Notes under the pieces: model-generated
What the model was told of the DNA's origin: nothing
What the model saw: the letters and a program-made list of their open reading frames with translations, nothing else
Databases searched by the model: none
Assembly: GCF_025962655.1 (NCBI RefSeq)
Contig: NZ_JAGFPE010000001.1
Span: 310,001 to 374,000, forward strand
Direction: 5' to 3'
Source: Candidatus Symbiopectobacterium sp. NZEC151
GTDB taxonomy: Bacteria; Pseudomonadota; Gammaproteobacteria; Enterobacterales; Enterobacteriaceae
Length of the DNA: 64,000 nt
Shown: positions 41,116 through 50,876 of the stretch, in pieces
Numbering within the stretch: position 1 is the stretch's first letter
Layout: each line of letters begins with the position of its first letter
Made by a program: the position numbers and the translations under genes

Positions 41116-42018
41116 ATGATGCCGCCGATGATGACAAGCCAACAGGAACCCGTCACCGCCTTGCTGTTGATCAATGAAAAAGCGAGGAAAGGTGACTGCG
41201 CACGTGAAGAGGTGCTGGCTCAGTTAATGGCGCAGGGACTGCGCGTGATGGTTCCCAGCGCAGAATTGTCGATGACCTACAGCGAATTGATCGAGCACTA
41301 TGCCGATCGCGTCGATATGGTTATCGTCGGTGGCGGTGACGGCAGCCTGAACGCCGCCGCGCCGGGCCTGGTGGCGACAGGGTTGCCGCTGGGGGTGCTG
41401 CCGTTGGGCACCGCCAACGATTTTGCTCGCACGCTGGATATCCCTTTCGATCTGAAAAGCGCCATTTCGGTTATCGTTGCAGGCCACCGTCGGGCTGTGG
41501 ATTTAGGAAAGGTGAACGGTCACCTTTTCTTTAACGTGTCCAGTATCGGTTTCTCCGCGGTTTTGGCGCGTGAACTGACGGCTGAATCTAAAAAACGCTG
41601 GGGAACGCTCGGCTATGCGCTGGCTGCCTGTAAGCTGCTGCGCCAAAGTCGACCATTTCGTGCGGAAATTGTTCATGAAGGCGCGGTCGAACGTGTCAGA
41701 ACGGTACAAATTTCGGTGGGTAACGGGCGTTTTTATGGCGGTGGGATGACGGTAGAACAGCGCGCCGCGCCGGATGACGGGCTGCTTGATGTCTACAGTC
41801 TTGAAGTGACTCACTGGTGGCAGATGATTGCGCTGATCCCGTTTTTGCGTCGAGGTACTCAGGGGCGTTGGCGTCAGGTGCGGGCGTTCTCCACGACGGA
41901 GCTGATTCTTAACACCCGGCGACCGCACGATATCAACGCGGACGGAGAGCTGATTGGCCGCACACCGGCACATTTTACCATCAAACAAAAAGCGATTGAG
42001 GTGTTTGCCCCACGCTGA
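41116..42018 (+). CDS. YegS/diacylglycerol-kinase-like lipid kinase
   Basis: This is a 300-aa lipid kinase of the DAGK_cat family. The nucleotide motif GGGDGSLNAA (family GGDGT/S) near residue 75, LPLGTANDFARTL, and the C-terminal GNGRFYGGGM and ADGELIG are all present. E. coli YegS phosphorylates phosphatidylglycerol in vitro; the native substrate here is unknown. ATG 41116 was preferred since GGGAAAGACG precedes it, against a GTG-type longer frame to 41071. It ends at a shared hairpin with the convergent nitroreductase gene. Confidence 0.88.
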   Translation: MMPPMMTSQQEPVTALLLINEKARKGDCAREEVLAQLMAQGLRVMVPSAELSMTYSELIEHYADRVDMVIVGGGDGSLNAAAPGLVATGLPLGVLPLGTANDFARTLDIPFDLKSAISVIVAGHRRAVDLGKVNGHLFFNVSSIGFSAVLARELTAESKKRWGTLGYALAACKLLRQSRPFRAEIVHEGAVERVRTVQISVGNGRFYGGGMTVEQRAAPDDGLLDVYSLEVTHWWQMIALIPFLRRGTQGRWRQVRAFSTTELILNTRRPHDINADGELIGRTPAHFTIKQKAIEVFAPR

Positions 42019-42019
42019 T

Positions 42020-42043
42020 TCAGAGGCGTAACTACGCCCCTGA
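42020..42043. terminator. Bidirectional hairpin between lipid kinase and nitroreductase
   Basis: TCAGAGGCGTA and TACGCCCCTGA form an 11-bp stem with one mismatch, directly after the kinase stop and 20 bp beyond the convergent nitroreductase stop. There is no long T-run on either strand. Candidate shared terminator. Confidence 0.55.
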
Positions 42044-42063
42044 ACGTCAGTGCGGTTTATCCC

Positions 42064-42663
42064 TTATTTGAATACACGAAAGCGGGTTTCATCATCAATA
42101 TAGGTTTTTTCACCGGCCGGTTGCTCGATGGAACCGAACGGTAACTGCGCCCGCAGCTTCCACTGTGCGGGCAAATCCCACGCTTGCTTCACATCGTCAT
42201 CAATCAGCGGGTTGTAGTGCTGTAGCGATGCGCCGACGCTTTCTTGCGCTAAGGCGGTCCAGACAGCGAACTGGGCGATACCGGTGCCGTGTTCAGACCA
42301 GATGGGAAAGTTGTCAGCATAAAGCGCGAACTGCTTTTGCAAGGTCTCGATGACGTCGGTATCTTCAAAGAACAGCACGGTCCCTGCGCCCGCAGCAAAC
42401 GAGGCCAGTTTTTTTTCTGTGGGTTCAAAAGCGTCCGCCGGCACGATTTTTTTGAGCTGGTGTTTAACGATATCCCACAGCTTCTTATGCTCTGCGCCGA
42501 ACAGGATCACGACGCGAGAACTTTGCGAGTTGAACGATGACGGGCTCTGCTTGACTGCGGTAGTGACGATCTCGGTGATTTTCTCTTCAGAAATCGGCAG
42601 ATGTGAACCGATGGCGTAGATGGAACGGCGAACCTTGATAGCCTGCAAAAATGCGTTGCTCAT
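42064..42663 (-). CDS. Nitroreductase-family FMN oxidoreductase
   Basis: This 199-aa protein of the nitroreductase fold starts FLQAIKVRRSIYAIG (the conserved RRSxR/Y FMN-binding start), followed by AVKQSPSSFNSQSSRVVILFG, and ends with KTYIDDETRFRVFK. These homologues reduce quinones or nitroaromatics; the physiological substrate is unknown. Length is typical for the short HCBN-type branch. GAGGGGAATAAAGC precedes the ATG. Confidence 0.9.
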   Translation of the reverse strand: MSNAFLQAIKVRRSIYAIGSHLPISEEKITEIVTTAVKQSPSSFNSQSSRVVILFGAEHKKLWDIVKHQLKKIVPADAFEPTEKKLASFAAGAGTVLFFEDTDVIETLQKQFALYADNFPIWSEHGTGIAQFAVWTALAQESVGASLQHYNPLIDDDVKQAWDLPAQWKLRAQLPFGSIEQPAGEKTYIDDETRFRVFK

Positions 42664-42726
42664 GCTTTATTCCCCTCTAATCATTCTTTATCAGGATGTT
42701 ATTACACAACCTTGGCGCAAAATACC

Positions 42727-42853
42727 TATACCCTAAATAATTCGCGTTGCAGGAAGGCGGCAAGTGAATGAATCCCGATGAGCTTACTTAGGTAAGTGAT
42801 TCGGGTAAGTGAGCGCAGCCAACGCATCTGCAACGTGAAGTATGACGGGTATA
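42727..42853. repeat. 127-bp palindromic intergenic repeat
   Basis: The element is bounded by TATACCC (42727) and GGGTATA (to 42853) and has imperfect inverted ends CCCTAAATAATTCGCGTTGCAG / CTGCAACGTGAAG, plus an internal CTTAC-TTAG-GTAAG hairpin. The long fold is typical of miniature interspersed repeats in Serratia, Dickeya and Pectobacterium-type genomes as I remember them. It lies between nitroreductase and moeB. No other copy is seen in the window. Confidence 0.8.
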
Positions 42854-42972
42854 TGATACTCTGGCACCCTTGGGTGACAGGTTCAAGTCTGATAACTCAA
42901 TACCATAGAAGAATAGCTGCTAAGCAAAAATGTGCTCAACCTATGGGGGTAACCCGCGCTACCGTAGCCCGA

Positions 42973-43755
42973 TCAGTGTCCGCACACCTCACAGTGTGGG
43001 CTTTTGGGTAGCGTAATCGTGCGAAACTGGGTGGTCATGGCGTCATACAATACCAACCGACCAACGGCCGGTTCGCCAAAATGCGCCAGCAGTTTTATCG
43101 TCTCCATCGCCTGCAAGGCACCGATGATACCGACCAGGGGGGACATAACGCCGGCTTCGGCGCAAGTTAGCGCGTTTTCACCAAACAGGCGGCTCAGGCA
43201 GCGGTAACAGGGTTCTTGTTCACCGTAGGTAAACACACTGATCTGGCCTTCCATGCGAATGGCTGCGCCGGAGACCAGCGGCGTTTTGCTGTCAAAACAA
43301 AAGCGGTTAAGGCGATCGCGTATCGCCACGTTGTCGGTGCAATCCAGCACCACCTGATGGCGGCTTACCAGCGCCTGCAAGGCGTCGTCCGACAGTTCGT
43401 CGTTAATACACTCCAGCGAAATATGGGGATTAATGGCGGCCAGTTCCGTAGCGGCAGAGGCCACCTTCGCCATATTGATACGCGCATCGCGGTGCAAAAT
43501 CTGACGTTGCAGGTTGGAGAGCGCAACGGTGTCAAAATCCAGCAGCGTCAAATGCCCCACGCCTGCCGCAGCCAGGTATTGCGCTGCGGCACAACCCAAA
43601 CCGCCCAAACCCACCACCAGTACGCTAGCCGCTTTCAGCGCTTCCTGTCCGTCAAAATCGAAGCCTTTTAGCATGATCTGACGGTTGTAGCGCAGCATTT
43701 CGCTGTGGCTTAGCACATCTTCACTCTCTGGGGCTTTCGGGGTGGTGGTTGACAT
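42973..43755 (-). CDS. moeB: Molybdopterin-synthase adenylyltransferase MoeB
   Basis: MoeB adenylates the C-terminal glycine of MoaD so sulfur can be added for molybdopterin synthesis. The 260-aa protein has the nucleotide-binding GLGGLGCAAAQYLAAAGVG, a DNLNRF-type ATP region (CTDNVAIRDRLN), zinc cysteines CYRC and CEVC, and the conserved Cys in LTCAEAGV. It follows moeA with the moeA stop 3 bp upstream of ATG 43755 (an alternative GTG at 43761 overlaps). The two form the moeAB operon. Confidence 0.95.
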   Translation of the reverse strand: MSTTTPKAPESEDVLSHSEMLRYNRQIMLKGFDFDGQEALKAASVLVVGLGGLGCAAAQYLAAAGVGHLTLLDFDTVALSNLQRQILHRDARINMAKVASAATELAAINPHISLECINDELSDDALQALVSRHQVVLDCTDNVAIRDRLNRFCFDSKTPLVSGAAIRMEGQISVFTYGEQEPCYRCLSRLFGENALTCAEAGVMSPLVGIIGALQAMETIKLLAHFGEPAVGRLVLYDAMTTQFRTITLPKSPHCEVCGH

Positions 43756-43757
43756 CC

Positions 43758-44996
43758 TCACTCTCCCAGCAGCGCATTGAAGGGTTCAATTTCTACCCAT
43801 TCTCCGGCGGCTACCGGCCCGCGTTCGGCTTCCAGTACGATAAAACAGTTGCCGAGGCTAAATGAGCTGAAGATGTGCGATCCCTGATGGCCGGTGGCTC
43901 TGACTTCCAACTCACCGTCATCATTCCGGCTGACTATGCCGCGTTGAAAATCGAGTCGACCTGGGGTTTTCTTCAACGCCGAGGCGGTTTTCACCCGTTG
44001 GCGCGCTGGGAAGTGCCACTGACTGTGGCCGGAAAGCTGCGCAATCAGCGGTTGCACCAATTGATAGAAGGTGACGGCGGCAGAGACCGGATTACCGGGC
44101 AGGCCGCAGAACCAAGCCTGACGCAGTTTGCCGAAAGCGAACGGCTTGCCGGGTTTGATTGCCAGCTTCCAGAAATGGATGTCACCAATATCGTCCAGAA
44201 TCTGCTTGGTGTAGTCGGCTTCCCCCACCGAAACACCGCCGCTGCTGATCACCAGATCGGCCTCGCTGTCGGCGCGTTGAAACGCGTCGCGCAAGGCGAC
44301 CGGATCGTCACGAATGATGCCGAGATCGAGAATATCGCAGCCCAGTTTTTCCAGCATCAGACGTACGGCAAAACGATTGGTGTCGTAAATTTGCCCTGCC
44401 TGCAATGGCTGGCCGATGTGCTGCAACTCATCGCCGGTGGAAAATATGGCTACGCGCAGGCGGCGTATCACGGTGACGTCAGCCACGCCCAGCGACGCCA
44501 GCAGTGGCAGGCGAGCTGGCCCCAATGCGCAACCCGCTGGCAAGACGCGCGCGCCGCGCTGAATATCTTCGCCTGCCAGACGGATATTTTGCCCCGCCTT
44601 CACCGGTTGTGTGAAACGCACGCCGTTAGCCTCTGCTTCGGCATATTCCTGCATGACCACCGCCTCTGTTCCCGGCGGAACCGGCGCGCCGGTCATGATG
44701 CGGATACAGCTTCCCGCAGGCCAATCACCCACGAACGGGTTACCGGCAAAGGCTTTCCCGGCCACGGGCAGCGGCGCATCACCCTGTGCCAGATCGGCCA
44801 TGCGCACGGCGTAGCCATCCATCGCGGCATTGGCGAACGAAGGCACGTCGAGAGGGGAGGTAATGTCGCTGGCGGTAATGCGGCCGGCCGCCTGGTCAAG
44901 AGCGACGATTTCCGTCTGTGCCAGCGGTGAAACCAGCGCCAGCATACGTTGCAGCGCTTGCTCAAGCGCGAGTAAACCTGAGGTAAATGCTTCCAT
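43758..44996 (-). CDS. moeA: Molybdopterin molybdotransferase MoeA
   Basis: MoeA inserts molybdate into adenylated molybdopterin, the last step of molybdenum cofactor synthesis. The 412-aa protein has the MoeA N-terminal domain with [14 protein letters not shown], the conserved [19 protein letters not shown], and the MoCF domain with STGDEL and [14 protein letters not shown]. Length equals the E. coli protein within a residue or so. It heads the moeA-moeB operon. In E. coli the divergent neighbour is iaaA, which is missing here. Confidence 0.96.
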   Translation of the reverse strand: MEAFTSGLLALEQALQRMLALVSPLAQTEIVALDQAAGRITASDITSPLDVPSFANAAMDGYAVRMADLAQGDAPLPVAGKAFAGNPFVGDWPAGSCIRIMTGAPVPPGTEAVVMQEYAEAEANGVRFTQPVKAGQNIRLAGEDIQRGARVLPAGCALGPARLPLLASLGVADVTVIRRLRVAIFSTGDELQHIGQPLQAGQIYDTNRFAVRLMLEKLGCDILDLGIIRDDPVALRDAFQRADSEADLVISSGGVSVGEADYTKQILDDIGDIHFWKLAIKPGKPFAFGKLRQAWFCGLPGNPVSAAVTFYQLVQPLIAQLSGHSQWHFPARQRVKTASALKKTPGRLDFQRGIVSRNDDGELEVRATGHQGSHIFSSFSLGNCFIVLEAERGPVAAGEWVEIEPFNALLGE

Positions 44997-45347
44997 GATG
45001 ACTCCATTCGCCGACGTCTATGCGTCGGGAGATCGGGCAAAACGCGATACAGTGCACTGGGATTATGCCAGCAAAGTGGACGCTATTATGTCAGAGAACA
45101 CCCAGCGGGTGAATGTGACAACGTCAAGGTTATGGCAGGAAAGCGCACCATCAGGGAGTAACACGCTTTAATACTGAACAGGTATAGACGGATTGATTAT
45201 GTGCTGTAACGCAATGTTATAAGACACATATTTTATTAATTGCACGGCAGTTTTATGCTAAACCTCCCTCAGTGTGCTAAATAAAACTAAAACCGTTTTT
45301 CATACGGACTGATTCCGCTACACGTTAAACAAGGAGAGAAACCGTTC
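44997..45347. other. Divergent promoter region between moeA and gsiA
   Basis: These 351 bp lie where E. coli carries iaaA. No part of an isoaspartyl aminopeptidase is recognisable. The right half (about 45200-45330) is AT-rich and should contain the gsi promoter; AAGGAGAG at 45330-45337 serves gsiA. No clear operator was identified. Confidence 0.5.
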
Positions 45348-47258
45348 ATGATATCCCATGCGCCCGTGCGTGAAGCGACTGATACTACACTGATTCTGCC
45401 GGAACAGCAGATCCTGTCAGTGCGGTCACTCGGCGTGCGTTTTCATGCGCAGCGGGAGCCGGTATCGGTGATCCACGATCTCTCGTTGACGGTCACTCGC
45501 GGTGAAACGCTGGCGATCGTCGGTGAGTCTGGCTCGGGAAAGTCGGTCACGGCGCTGGCGATCATGCGGTTGATCGAGCAGGCGGGGGGCGATATTCATC
45601 GCGGCGAGATGTTGTTTCGTCGGCGTGACGGTCACATTCTGGATGTCACAACCGCCAGCCAGCGTGAGATGCGTCGTTTACGCGGTGCGGACATGGCGAT
45701 GGTATTCCAGGAGCCAATGACCTCGCTCAATCCGGTGTTTCCGGTTGGTGAACAGATTGCCGAGTCCATTCGTCTGCATCAGGGCATGTCCGCGCGGGAC
45801 GCGAAGGCAGAAGCGTTGCGCATGCTCGATCTGGTAAGAATTCCGGAAGCGAAAAACGTGCTGGGCCGTTATCCGCATCAACTCTCGGGCGGCATGCGCC
45901 AGCGCATCATGATCGCCATGGCGCTCTCTTGCAAGCCGACATTGCTGATAGCCGATGAACCGACCACCGCGTTGGACGTCACCATTCAGGCACAAATTTT
46001 ACAACTGATTCAGCTATTGCAGCGTGAAATGGCGATGGCTGTGATTTTCATCACCCATGATATGGGCGTGGTGGCGGAAGTGGCCGATCGCGTGCTGGTG
46101 ATGAATAGCGGCCACTGCGTTGAAACCGCGGGCGTGAGCGAGATATTTGCCACACCACAGCATGTGTATACCCGTGCGTTGTTGGCGGCAGTGCCGACGC
46201 TAGGCGAGATGCGCGGGCGTTGCGAACCTGCGCCGTTTTCGCTGCATCTCACCGACGCCGAAGGGCAGACGATTGCCAGACAGACAGCGGCCAGCGCGGC
46301 GCCGGCGAGCCTACCCAAACCGTCGACGCCCGTATTGCAGGTGCGCGATTTGGTCACGCGATTTCCGCTGCGCCGGGGAATACTCAACCGCGTAACCCAT
46401 CAGGTGCATGCGGTGGAGCACATCAGTTTCGATCTTTACCCCGGCGAAACGCTGTCATTGGTCGGGGAGTCCGGCTGTGGAAAATCGACGGCAGCGCGCG
46501 CCTTGTTACAACTGGTGCCCAGCCAGCAGGGCACTATCACCTTTGCCGGTGAACGTATTGAAGGTCTGGGCAGTGAGGCGCTGCACCGGATACGCCGTAA
46601 TATTCAACTGATTTTTCAGGACCCTTATGCATCGCTGGACCCCCGTCTGACGGTGGGGTTCTCGATCATGGAACCGCTGTTGGTGCACAAGGTGATGGAT
46701 AAACCGGCAGCCGAAGCGCGGGTGGCACAACTGCTCAAGCGTGTGGGGCTGTTGCCGGAACATGCCGGACGCTATCCGCATGAGTTTTCTGGCGGGCAGC
46801 GGCAGCGCATATGCATTGCGCGCGCACTGGCGTTAAACCCCAAGGTGGTGATCGCCGATGAGGCGGTGTCAGCGCTGGATGTCTCGATCCGGGCACAAAT
46901 CGTCAACCTGATGATGGAATTGCAGCAGGAATACGGTATCGCATTCCTGTTTATTTCTCACGATATGGCGGTCGTGGAGCGCATCAGCCACCGCGTTGCG
47001 GTGATGTATTTGGGGCAGATTGTGGAAATCGGCCCGCGTCAGGCGGTGTTTGAGAACCCTCAACATCCTTATACCCGTAAACTGATGGCAGCAGTACCGA
47101 TCGCCGATCCGGGCCGCCGCCATCACCGCCATGCGCTGCTGGCGGATGATATACCCAGTCCTGTTCGGGCGCTGGGCGATGAACCAACCATTGTACCGCT
47201 GGTCGAGGTGGGTGAACGGCACTATGTGGCCCACCACACGATTGCGGGCGCTTATTGA
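45348..47258 (+). CDS. gsiA: Glutathione ABC transporter ATPase GsiA
   Basis: This 636-aa tandem ABC ATPase energises glutathione import. Both nucleotide domains are intact: Walker A GESGSGKS and GESGCGKST, signature LSGGMRQR and FSGGQRQR, and Walker [13 protein letters not shown] and [12 protein letters not shown]. Oligopeptide-transporter C-terminal extensions follow each domain ([24 protein letters not shown]). E. coli GsiA is a similar 623 aa. It is the first gene of gsiABCD. Confidence 0.95.
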   Translation: MISHAPVREATDTTLILPEQQILSVRSLGVRFHAQREPVSVIHDLSLTVTRGETLAIVGESGSGKSVTALAIMRLIEQAGGDIHRGEMLFRRRDGHILDVTTASQREMRRLRGADMAMVFQEPMTSLNPVFPVGEQIAESIRLHQGMSARDAKAEALRMLDLVRIPEAKNVLGRYPHQLSGGMRQRIMIAMALSCKPTLLIADEPTTALDVTIQAQILQLIQLLQREMAMAVIFITHDMGVVAEVADRVLVMNSGHCVETAGVSEIFATPQHVYTRALLAAVPTLGEMRGRCEPAPFSLHLTDAEGQTIARQTAASAAPASLPKPSTPVLQVRDLVTRFPLRRGILNRVTHQVHAVEHISFDLYPGETLSLVGESGCGKSTAARALLQLVPSQQGTITFAGERIEGLGSEALHRIRRNIQLIFQDPYASLDPRLTVGFSIMEPLLVHKVMDKPAAEARVAQLLKRVGLLPEHAGRYPHEFSGGQRQRICIARALALNPKVVIADEAVSALDVSIRAQIVNLMMELQQEYGIAFLFISHDMAVVERISHRVAVMYLGQIVEIGPRQAVFENPQHPYTRKLMAAVPIADPGRRHHRHALLADDIPSPVRALGDEPTIVPLVEVGERHYVAHHTIAGAY

Positions 47259-47285
47259 CTGAGGATACAGGGAGATACGATCACA

Positions 47286-48845
47286 ATGACACTTTTGACT
47301 CGCGTTAATCTGCTCACCGCCAAACGTGCGGGTGCGCTGGCGGTGGCGGCAGCCTTGATGGCGTCTGCGCCCGCCTGGGCGGCGAAAGATGCTGTAATTG
47401 CCGTGGCATCCAATTTCACCACGCTCGATCCTTATGATGCTAACGACACCCTGTCGCAAACGGTGGCGAAATCGTTCTATCAGGGGCTGTTTGGTTTCGA
47501 TAAGGACATGAAATTAGTCAACCTGCTGGCCGAGAGCTATCAGGTCAGCGACGATAACCTGACCTATACCATCAAACTGCACAGCGGTGTGAAATTTCAT
47601 GACGGTACCGATTTCAATGCGCAAGCGGTAAAAGTGAATCTCGATCGCGCCAGCAATCCGGAAAATCGCCTGAAACGCTATAACCTGTTCAAGGTGATTG
47701 CGAAAACGGAAGTGGTGGATCCGCAGACGGTGAAAATCGTGCTGAAACAGCCATTCTCGGCCTTCATCAATAACCTGGCCCACCCTGCTGCGGTGATTAT
47801 TTCGCCCGCCGCGTTGCAGCAATATGGCAAGGAGATTGGTTTCCACCCGGTGGGTACTGGCCCTTACAAGTTTGTCACCTGGAACCAGACCGACTATGTA
47901 AAAGTGGAGAAATTCTCCGGTTATTGGCGTGCGGGGCTGCCTAAGCTCGACAGTATTACCTGGCGTCCGGTGGTGGATAACAACACCCGCGCCTCGCTGC
48001 TCCAGACCGGCGAAGCGCAGTTCGCTTTCCCGGTGCCGTTTGAGCAAGCCAAGGTGTTGGAGAAAAACAACCAGTTGGCGGTAGTGACATCCCCTTCCAT
48101 TTTGCACCGTTATTTGAGTTTCAACGTGACGCAAAAACCGTTCGACAATATCAAGGTGCGGCAGGCGATTAACTATGCCATCAACAAAGAGGCGCTGATC
48201 AAGGTGGCATTCTCCGGTTATGCGGTGCCGTCACAGGGACCACTGCCGAAGAGTATTGATTTTGCCCAGCAGTATCAGCCATGGCCTTACGACCCGGCAA
48301 AAGCGCGCGAGCTGTTGAAAGAAGCGGGCTATCCGGACGGATTTACCACCACGTTGTGGGCATCGCATAACCACAGTACGGCGCAGAAGGTGCTGCAATT
48401 TACCCAGCAGCAGTTGGCGCAGGTAGGGATTAAAGTACAGGTTACGGCGATGGATGCCGGGCAGCGTGCCGCCGAAGTGGAAGGCAAGGGCGTGAATGAA
48501 ACCGGTGTGCGCCTGTTCTATACCGGCTGGTCTGCCTCGACCGGGGAAGCCGATTGGGCGCTGACGCCGCTGTTTGCCACGGCGTCCTGGCCTCCGGCGC
48601 TGTTTAATACGGCGTTTTACAGCAGCGAGCAGGTGGATGCAGACCTGGCGAATGCGTTGAAGACCACCGATCGTACGCAGAAGGAAAAACTGTACAAAGA
48701 TGCGCAGGACAAAATCTGGGCGGATGCGCCCTGGGCTTTTTTGGTGACGGAACAGCTGGTTTCGGCTAACAGCAAGAAACTGAGCGGGTTCTATGTGATG
48801 CCTGATACCGCATTCAGTTTTGATGAGGCTGATTTGGCGCAATAA
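47286..48845 (+). CDS. gsiB: Glutathione-binding periplasmic protein GsiB
   Basis: This 519-aa SBP_bac_5 family solute-binding protein has signal peptide [10 protein letters not shown] cut before [20 protein letters not shown]. Typical motifs include [19 protein letters not shown] and [11 protein letters not shown]. It captures reduced glutathione for the GsiCD channel. It is 27 bp after gsiA, and the 134-bp gap to gsiC holds a strong hairpin, a common arrangement that keeps binding-protein mRNA abundant. Confidence 0.94.
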   Translation: MTLLTRVNLLTAKRAGALAVAAALMASAPAWAAKDAVIAVASNFTTLDPYDANDTLSQTVAKSFYQGLFGFDKDMKLVNLLAESYQVSDDNLTYTIKLHSGVKFHDGTDFNAQAVKVNLDRASNPENRLKRYNLFKVIAKTEVVDPQTVKIVLKQPFSAFINNLAHPAAVIISPAALQQYGKEIGFHPVGTGPYKFVTWNQTDYVKVEKFSGYWRAGLPKLDSITWRPVVDNNTRASLLQTGEAQFAFPVPFEQAKVLEKNNQLAVVTSPSILHRYLSFNVTQKPFDNIKVRQAINYAINKEALIKVAFSGYAVPSQGPLPKSIDFAQQYQPWPYDPAKARELLKEAGYPDGFTTTLWASHNHSTAQKVLQFTQQQLAQVGIKVQVTAMDAGQRAAEVEGKGVNETGVRLFYTGWSASTGEADWALTPLFATASWPPALFNTAFYSSEQVDADLANALKTTDRTQKEKLYKDAQDKIWADAPWAFLVTEQLVSANSKKLSGFYVMPDTAFSFDEADLAQ

Positions 48846-48860
48846 GTGGCACAGGGGTTT

Positions 48861-48889
48861 TCTCAGCCGCGAGATCGACGCGGCTGAGA
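48861..48889 (+). terminator. Intercistronic hairpin between gsiB and gsiC
   Basis: TCTCAGCCGCG and CGCGGCTGAGA form a perfect 11-bp stem with a 7-base loop, 15 bp after the gsiB stop. No T-run follows. It probably acts as mRNA stabiliser or attenuator, lowering expression of gsiCD relative to gsiB. Confidence 0.65.
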
Positions 48890-48979
48890 ACCTGCTGTTT
48901 TCGTGTTATCGCCGTGTGTAGAACAGGATGCAGAGCGCGCCATGCCAGACAATGAAACAAGAAGGATAATCATGTTGTT

Positions 48980-49900
48980 ATGCTGAATTATTTCCTCAAA
49001 CGGCTGCTGGGCATGATCCCCACCTTGCTGATTGTGCTGGTCGTGGTGTTTATGTTTGTACACCTGCTGCCGGGCGATCCTGCGCGCCTGATGGCGGGGC
49101 GCGAGGCTGATGCCGCCGTGATTGCTATGGTACGGCAGGATTTAGGTCTGGATAGACCGCTCTATGAACAATTCTGGCGTTTTTTCACCCATGTGCTGCA
49201 AGGGGATCTGGGCACCTCGATGGCCTCTAGGCGCCCAGTCACTAATGAGATAGCCATCCGCTTTCTGCCGACGCTGTGGCTCACCTTAACCAGTATGGTG
49301 TGGGCGGTTATTTTCGGCATGAGCATCGGTATGATTTCCGCTATCTGGCGCAACCGCTGGCCCGATAGGCTGGGGATGACGCTGGCGGTATCCGGCCTGT
49401 CATTTCCATCGTTTGCGTTGGGGATGCTGCTGATGCAGGTGTTTTCCGTTGAGCTCGGCTGGTTACCCACCGTCGGTGCGGAGAGCTGGCGTCACTATAT
49501 TTTGCCCTCAATCACCCTGGGCGCTGCCGTTGCCGCCGTGATGGCGCGTTTTACCCGCGCCTCCTTTGCCGATGTGCTGCAAGAAGACTATATGCGCACC
49601 GCACGCGCCAAAGGTGTTCGTGAGTTTTTGGTCATCACCAAACATGGTTTGCGCAATGCGCTGATCCCGGTGGTCACCATGATGGGGCTCCAGTTTGGCT
49701 TTTTGCTGGGCGGGTCGATTGTGGTGGAAAAAGTGTTCAACTGGCCGGGGTTGGGGCGTTTGTTGGTGGACGCGGTGGAGATGCGCGATTATCCCGTGAT
49801 CCAAGGGTTAGTGCTGTTGTTTTCACTGGAGTTTATTGTGATTAACCTGCTGGTGGATGTGCTTTATGCGGCAATCAACCCGTCAATTCGCTATCGATAA
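48980..49900 (+). CDS. gsiC: Glutathione ABC transporter permease GsiC
   Basis: This 306-aa inner-membrane permease of the DppB/OppB family is the same length as the E. coli protein. The N-terminal [31 protein letters not shown], the EAA loop ending [13 protein letters not shown] and the final INPSIRYR are all present. It forms the translocation path with GsiD, whose gene follows after 9 bp. The ATG at 48980 is the only start in frame with the family N-terminus. Confidence 0.95.
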   Translation: MLNYFLKRLLGMIPTLLIVLVVVFMFVHLLPGDPARLMAGREADAAVIAMVRQDLGLDRPLYEQFWRFFTHVLQGDLGTSMASRRPVTNEIAIRFLPTLWLTLTSMVWAVIFGMSIGMISAIWRNRWPDRLGMTLAVSGLSFPSFALGMLLMQVFSVELGWLPTVGAESWRHYILPSITLGAAVAAVMARFTRASFADVLQEDYMRTARAKGVREFLVITKHGLRNALIPVVTMMGLQFGFLLGGSIVVEKVFNWPGLGRLLVDAVEMRDYPVIQGLVLLFSLEFIVINLLVDVLYAAINPSIRYR

Positions 49901-49909
49901 GGAACTGCG

Positions 49910-50815
49910 ATGAAACATTGGCGACGTAAGGCCGTGCTGGCAACGCTGCCGCTGCTGCGGGAAACCACCATCCGCACTCCGCTCGGTGAGTTCTGGCGAC
50001 GTTTTTTGTTGCAGCGTACCGCCGTGATGGCGGGGGTCTTTGTGCTGTTGCTGATCGCTGTGGCGCTGTTGGCGCCTTATCTGGCGCCGTTCGATGCGGA
50101 AAACTATTTCGATTATGACCGTTTGAACGAGGGGCCCTCTTCGTTGCATTGGCTCGGCGTCGACGCGCTGGGCCGCGATATCTTCAGCCGTGTTCTACTC
50201 GGTGCGCGTATTTCGCTGGCGGCAGGCATCTTGTCCGTCGTAGTGGGCATGGTGATAGGCACGCTACTGGGGCTGGTGGCCGGTTACTATGAAGGGGTAT
50301 GGGATCGGCTGATTATGCGCTTGTGCGACGTGCTGTTTGCTTTTCCGGGCATTCTGCTGGCGATTGCCGTGGTCGCGGTGATGGGCAGCGGCATGGCTAA
50401 TGTGATTGTCGCCGTGGCGATTTTCAGCATTCCTGCCTTTGCGCGTCTGGTGCGCGGTAATACCTTGGTGTTGAAACAGCAAACGTACGTGGAATCGGCG
50501 CGTAGCCTTGGCGCATCCGACAGCACTATTTTATTGCGCCACATTCTTCCCGGTACCTTCTCGTCAATCGTGGTCTATTTTTCAATGCGCGTGGGCATGT
50601 CGATCATTACCGCGGCCAGCCTCTCTTTTCTTGGCCTGGGGGCGCAGCCGCCGACGCCGGAGTGGGGCGCTATGCTCAATGAGGCGCGGGCCGATATGGT
50701 GATGGCACCGCACGTGGCGCTGTTTCCCAGCCTGGCGATTTTCCTGACCGTGCTGGCGTTTAATCTGTTGGGGGATGGTTTGCGCGATGCGCTCGATCCC
50801 AAATTGCGCCCGTAG
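49910..50815 (+). CDS. gsiD: Glutathione ABC transporter permease GsiD
   Basis: This is a 301-aa permease of the DppC family. Features are the N-terminal OppC-N segment, [23 protein letters not shown] and the EAA loop [34 protein letters not shown] precedes the ATG. It pairs with GsiC, and the operon ends at the hairpin shared with maeA. Four genes make a complete glutathione importer. Confidence 0.95.
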   Translation: MKHWRRKAVLATLPLLRETTIRTPLGEFWRRFLLQRTAVMAGVFVLLLIAVALLAPYLAPFDAENYFDYDRLNEGPSSLHWLGVDALGRDIFSRVLLGARISLAAGILSVVVGMVIGTLLGLVAGYYEGVWDRLIMRLCDVLFAFPGILLAIAVVAVMGSGMANVIVAVAIFSIPAFARLVRGNTLVLKQQTYVESARSLGASDSTILLRHILPGTFSSIVVYFSMRVGMSIITAASLSFLGLGAQPPTPEWGAMLNEARADMVMAPHVALFPSLAIFLTVLAFNLLGDGLRDALDPKLRP

Positions 50816-50830
50816 TCCAATACCAATAAA

Positions 50831-50854
50831 AACGGCCCCGATAAAGGGGCCGTT
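50831..50854 (-). terminator. Terminator shared by maeA and gsiD
   Basis: AACGGCCCC (50831-50839) and GGGGCCGTT (50846-50854) form a perfect 9-bp stem with a 6-base loop. On the minus strand it is followed by TTTTATT, giving a good intrinsic terminator for maeA; on the plus strand it lies 15 bp after gsiD with a weaker tract. Confidence 0.85.
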
Positions 50855-50876
50855 ATGTTTCAGGCAGTAAAATCGC

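Noticed and set aside
43875..44930. 351-codon open frame antisense to moeA
   Set aside because: It lies wholly within moeA on the other strand, has no recognisable protein features and no ribosome-binding site; a shadow of GC-rich coding sequence.
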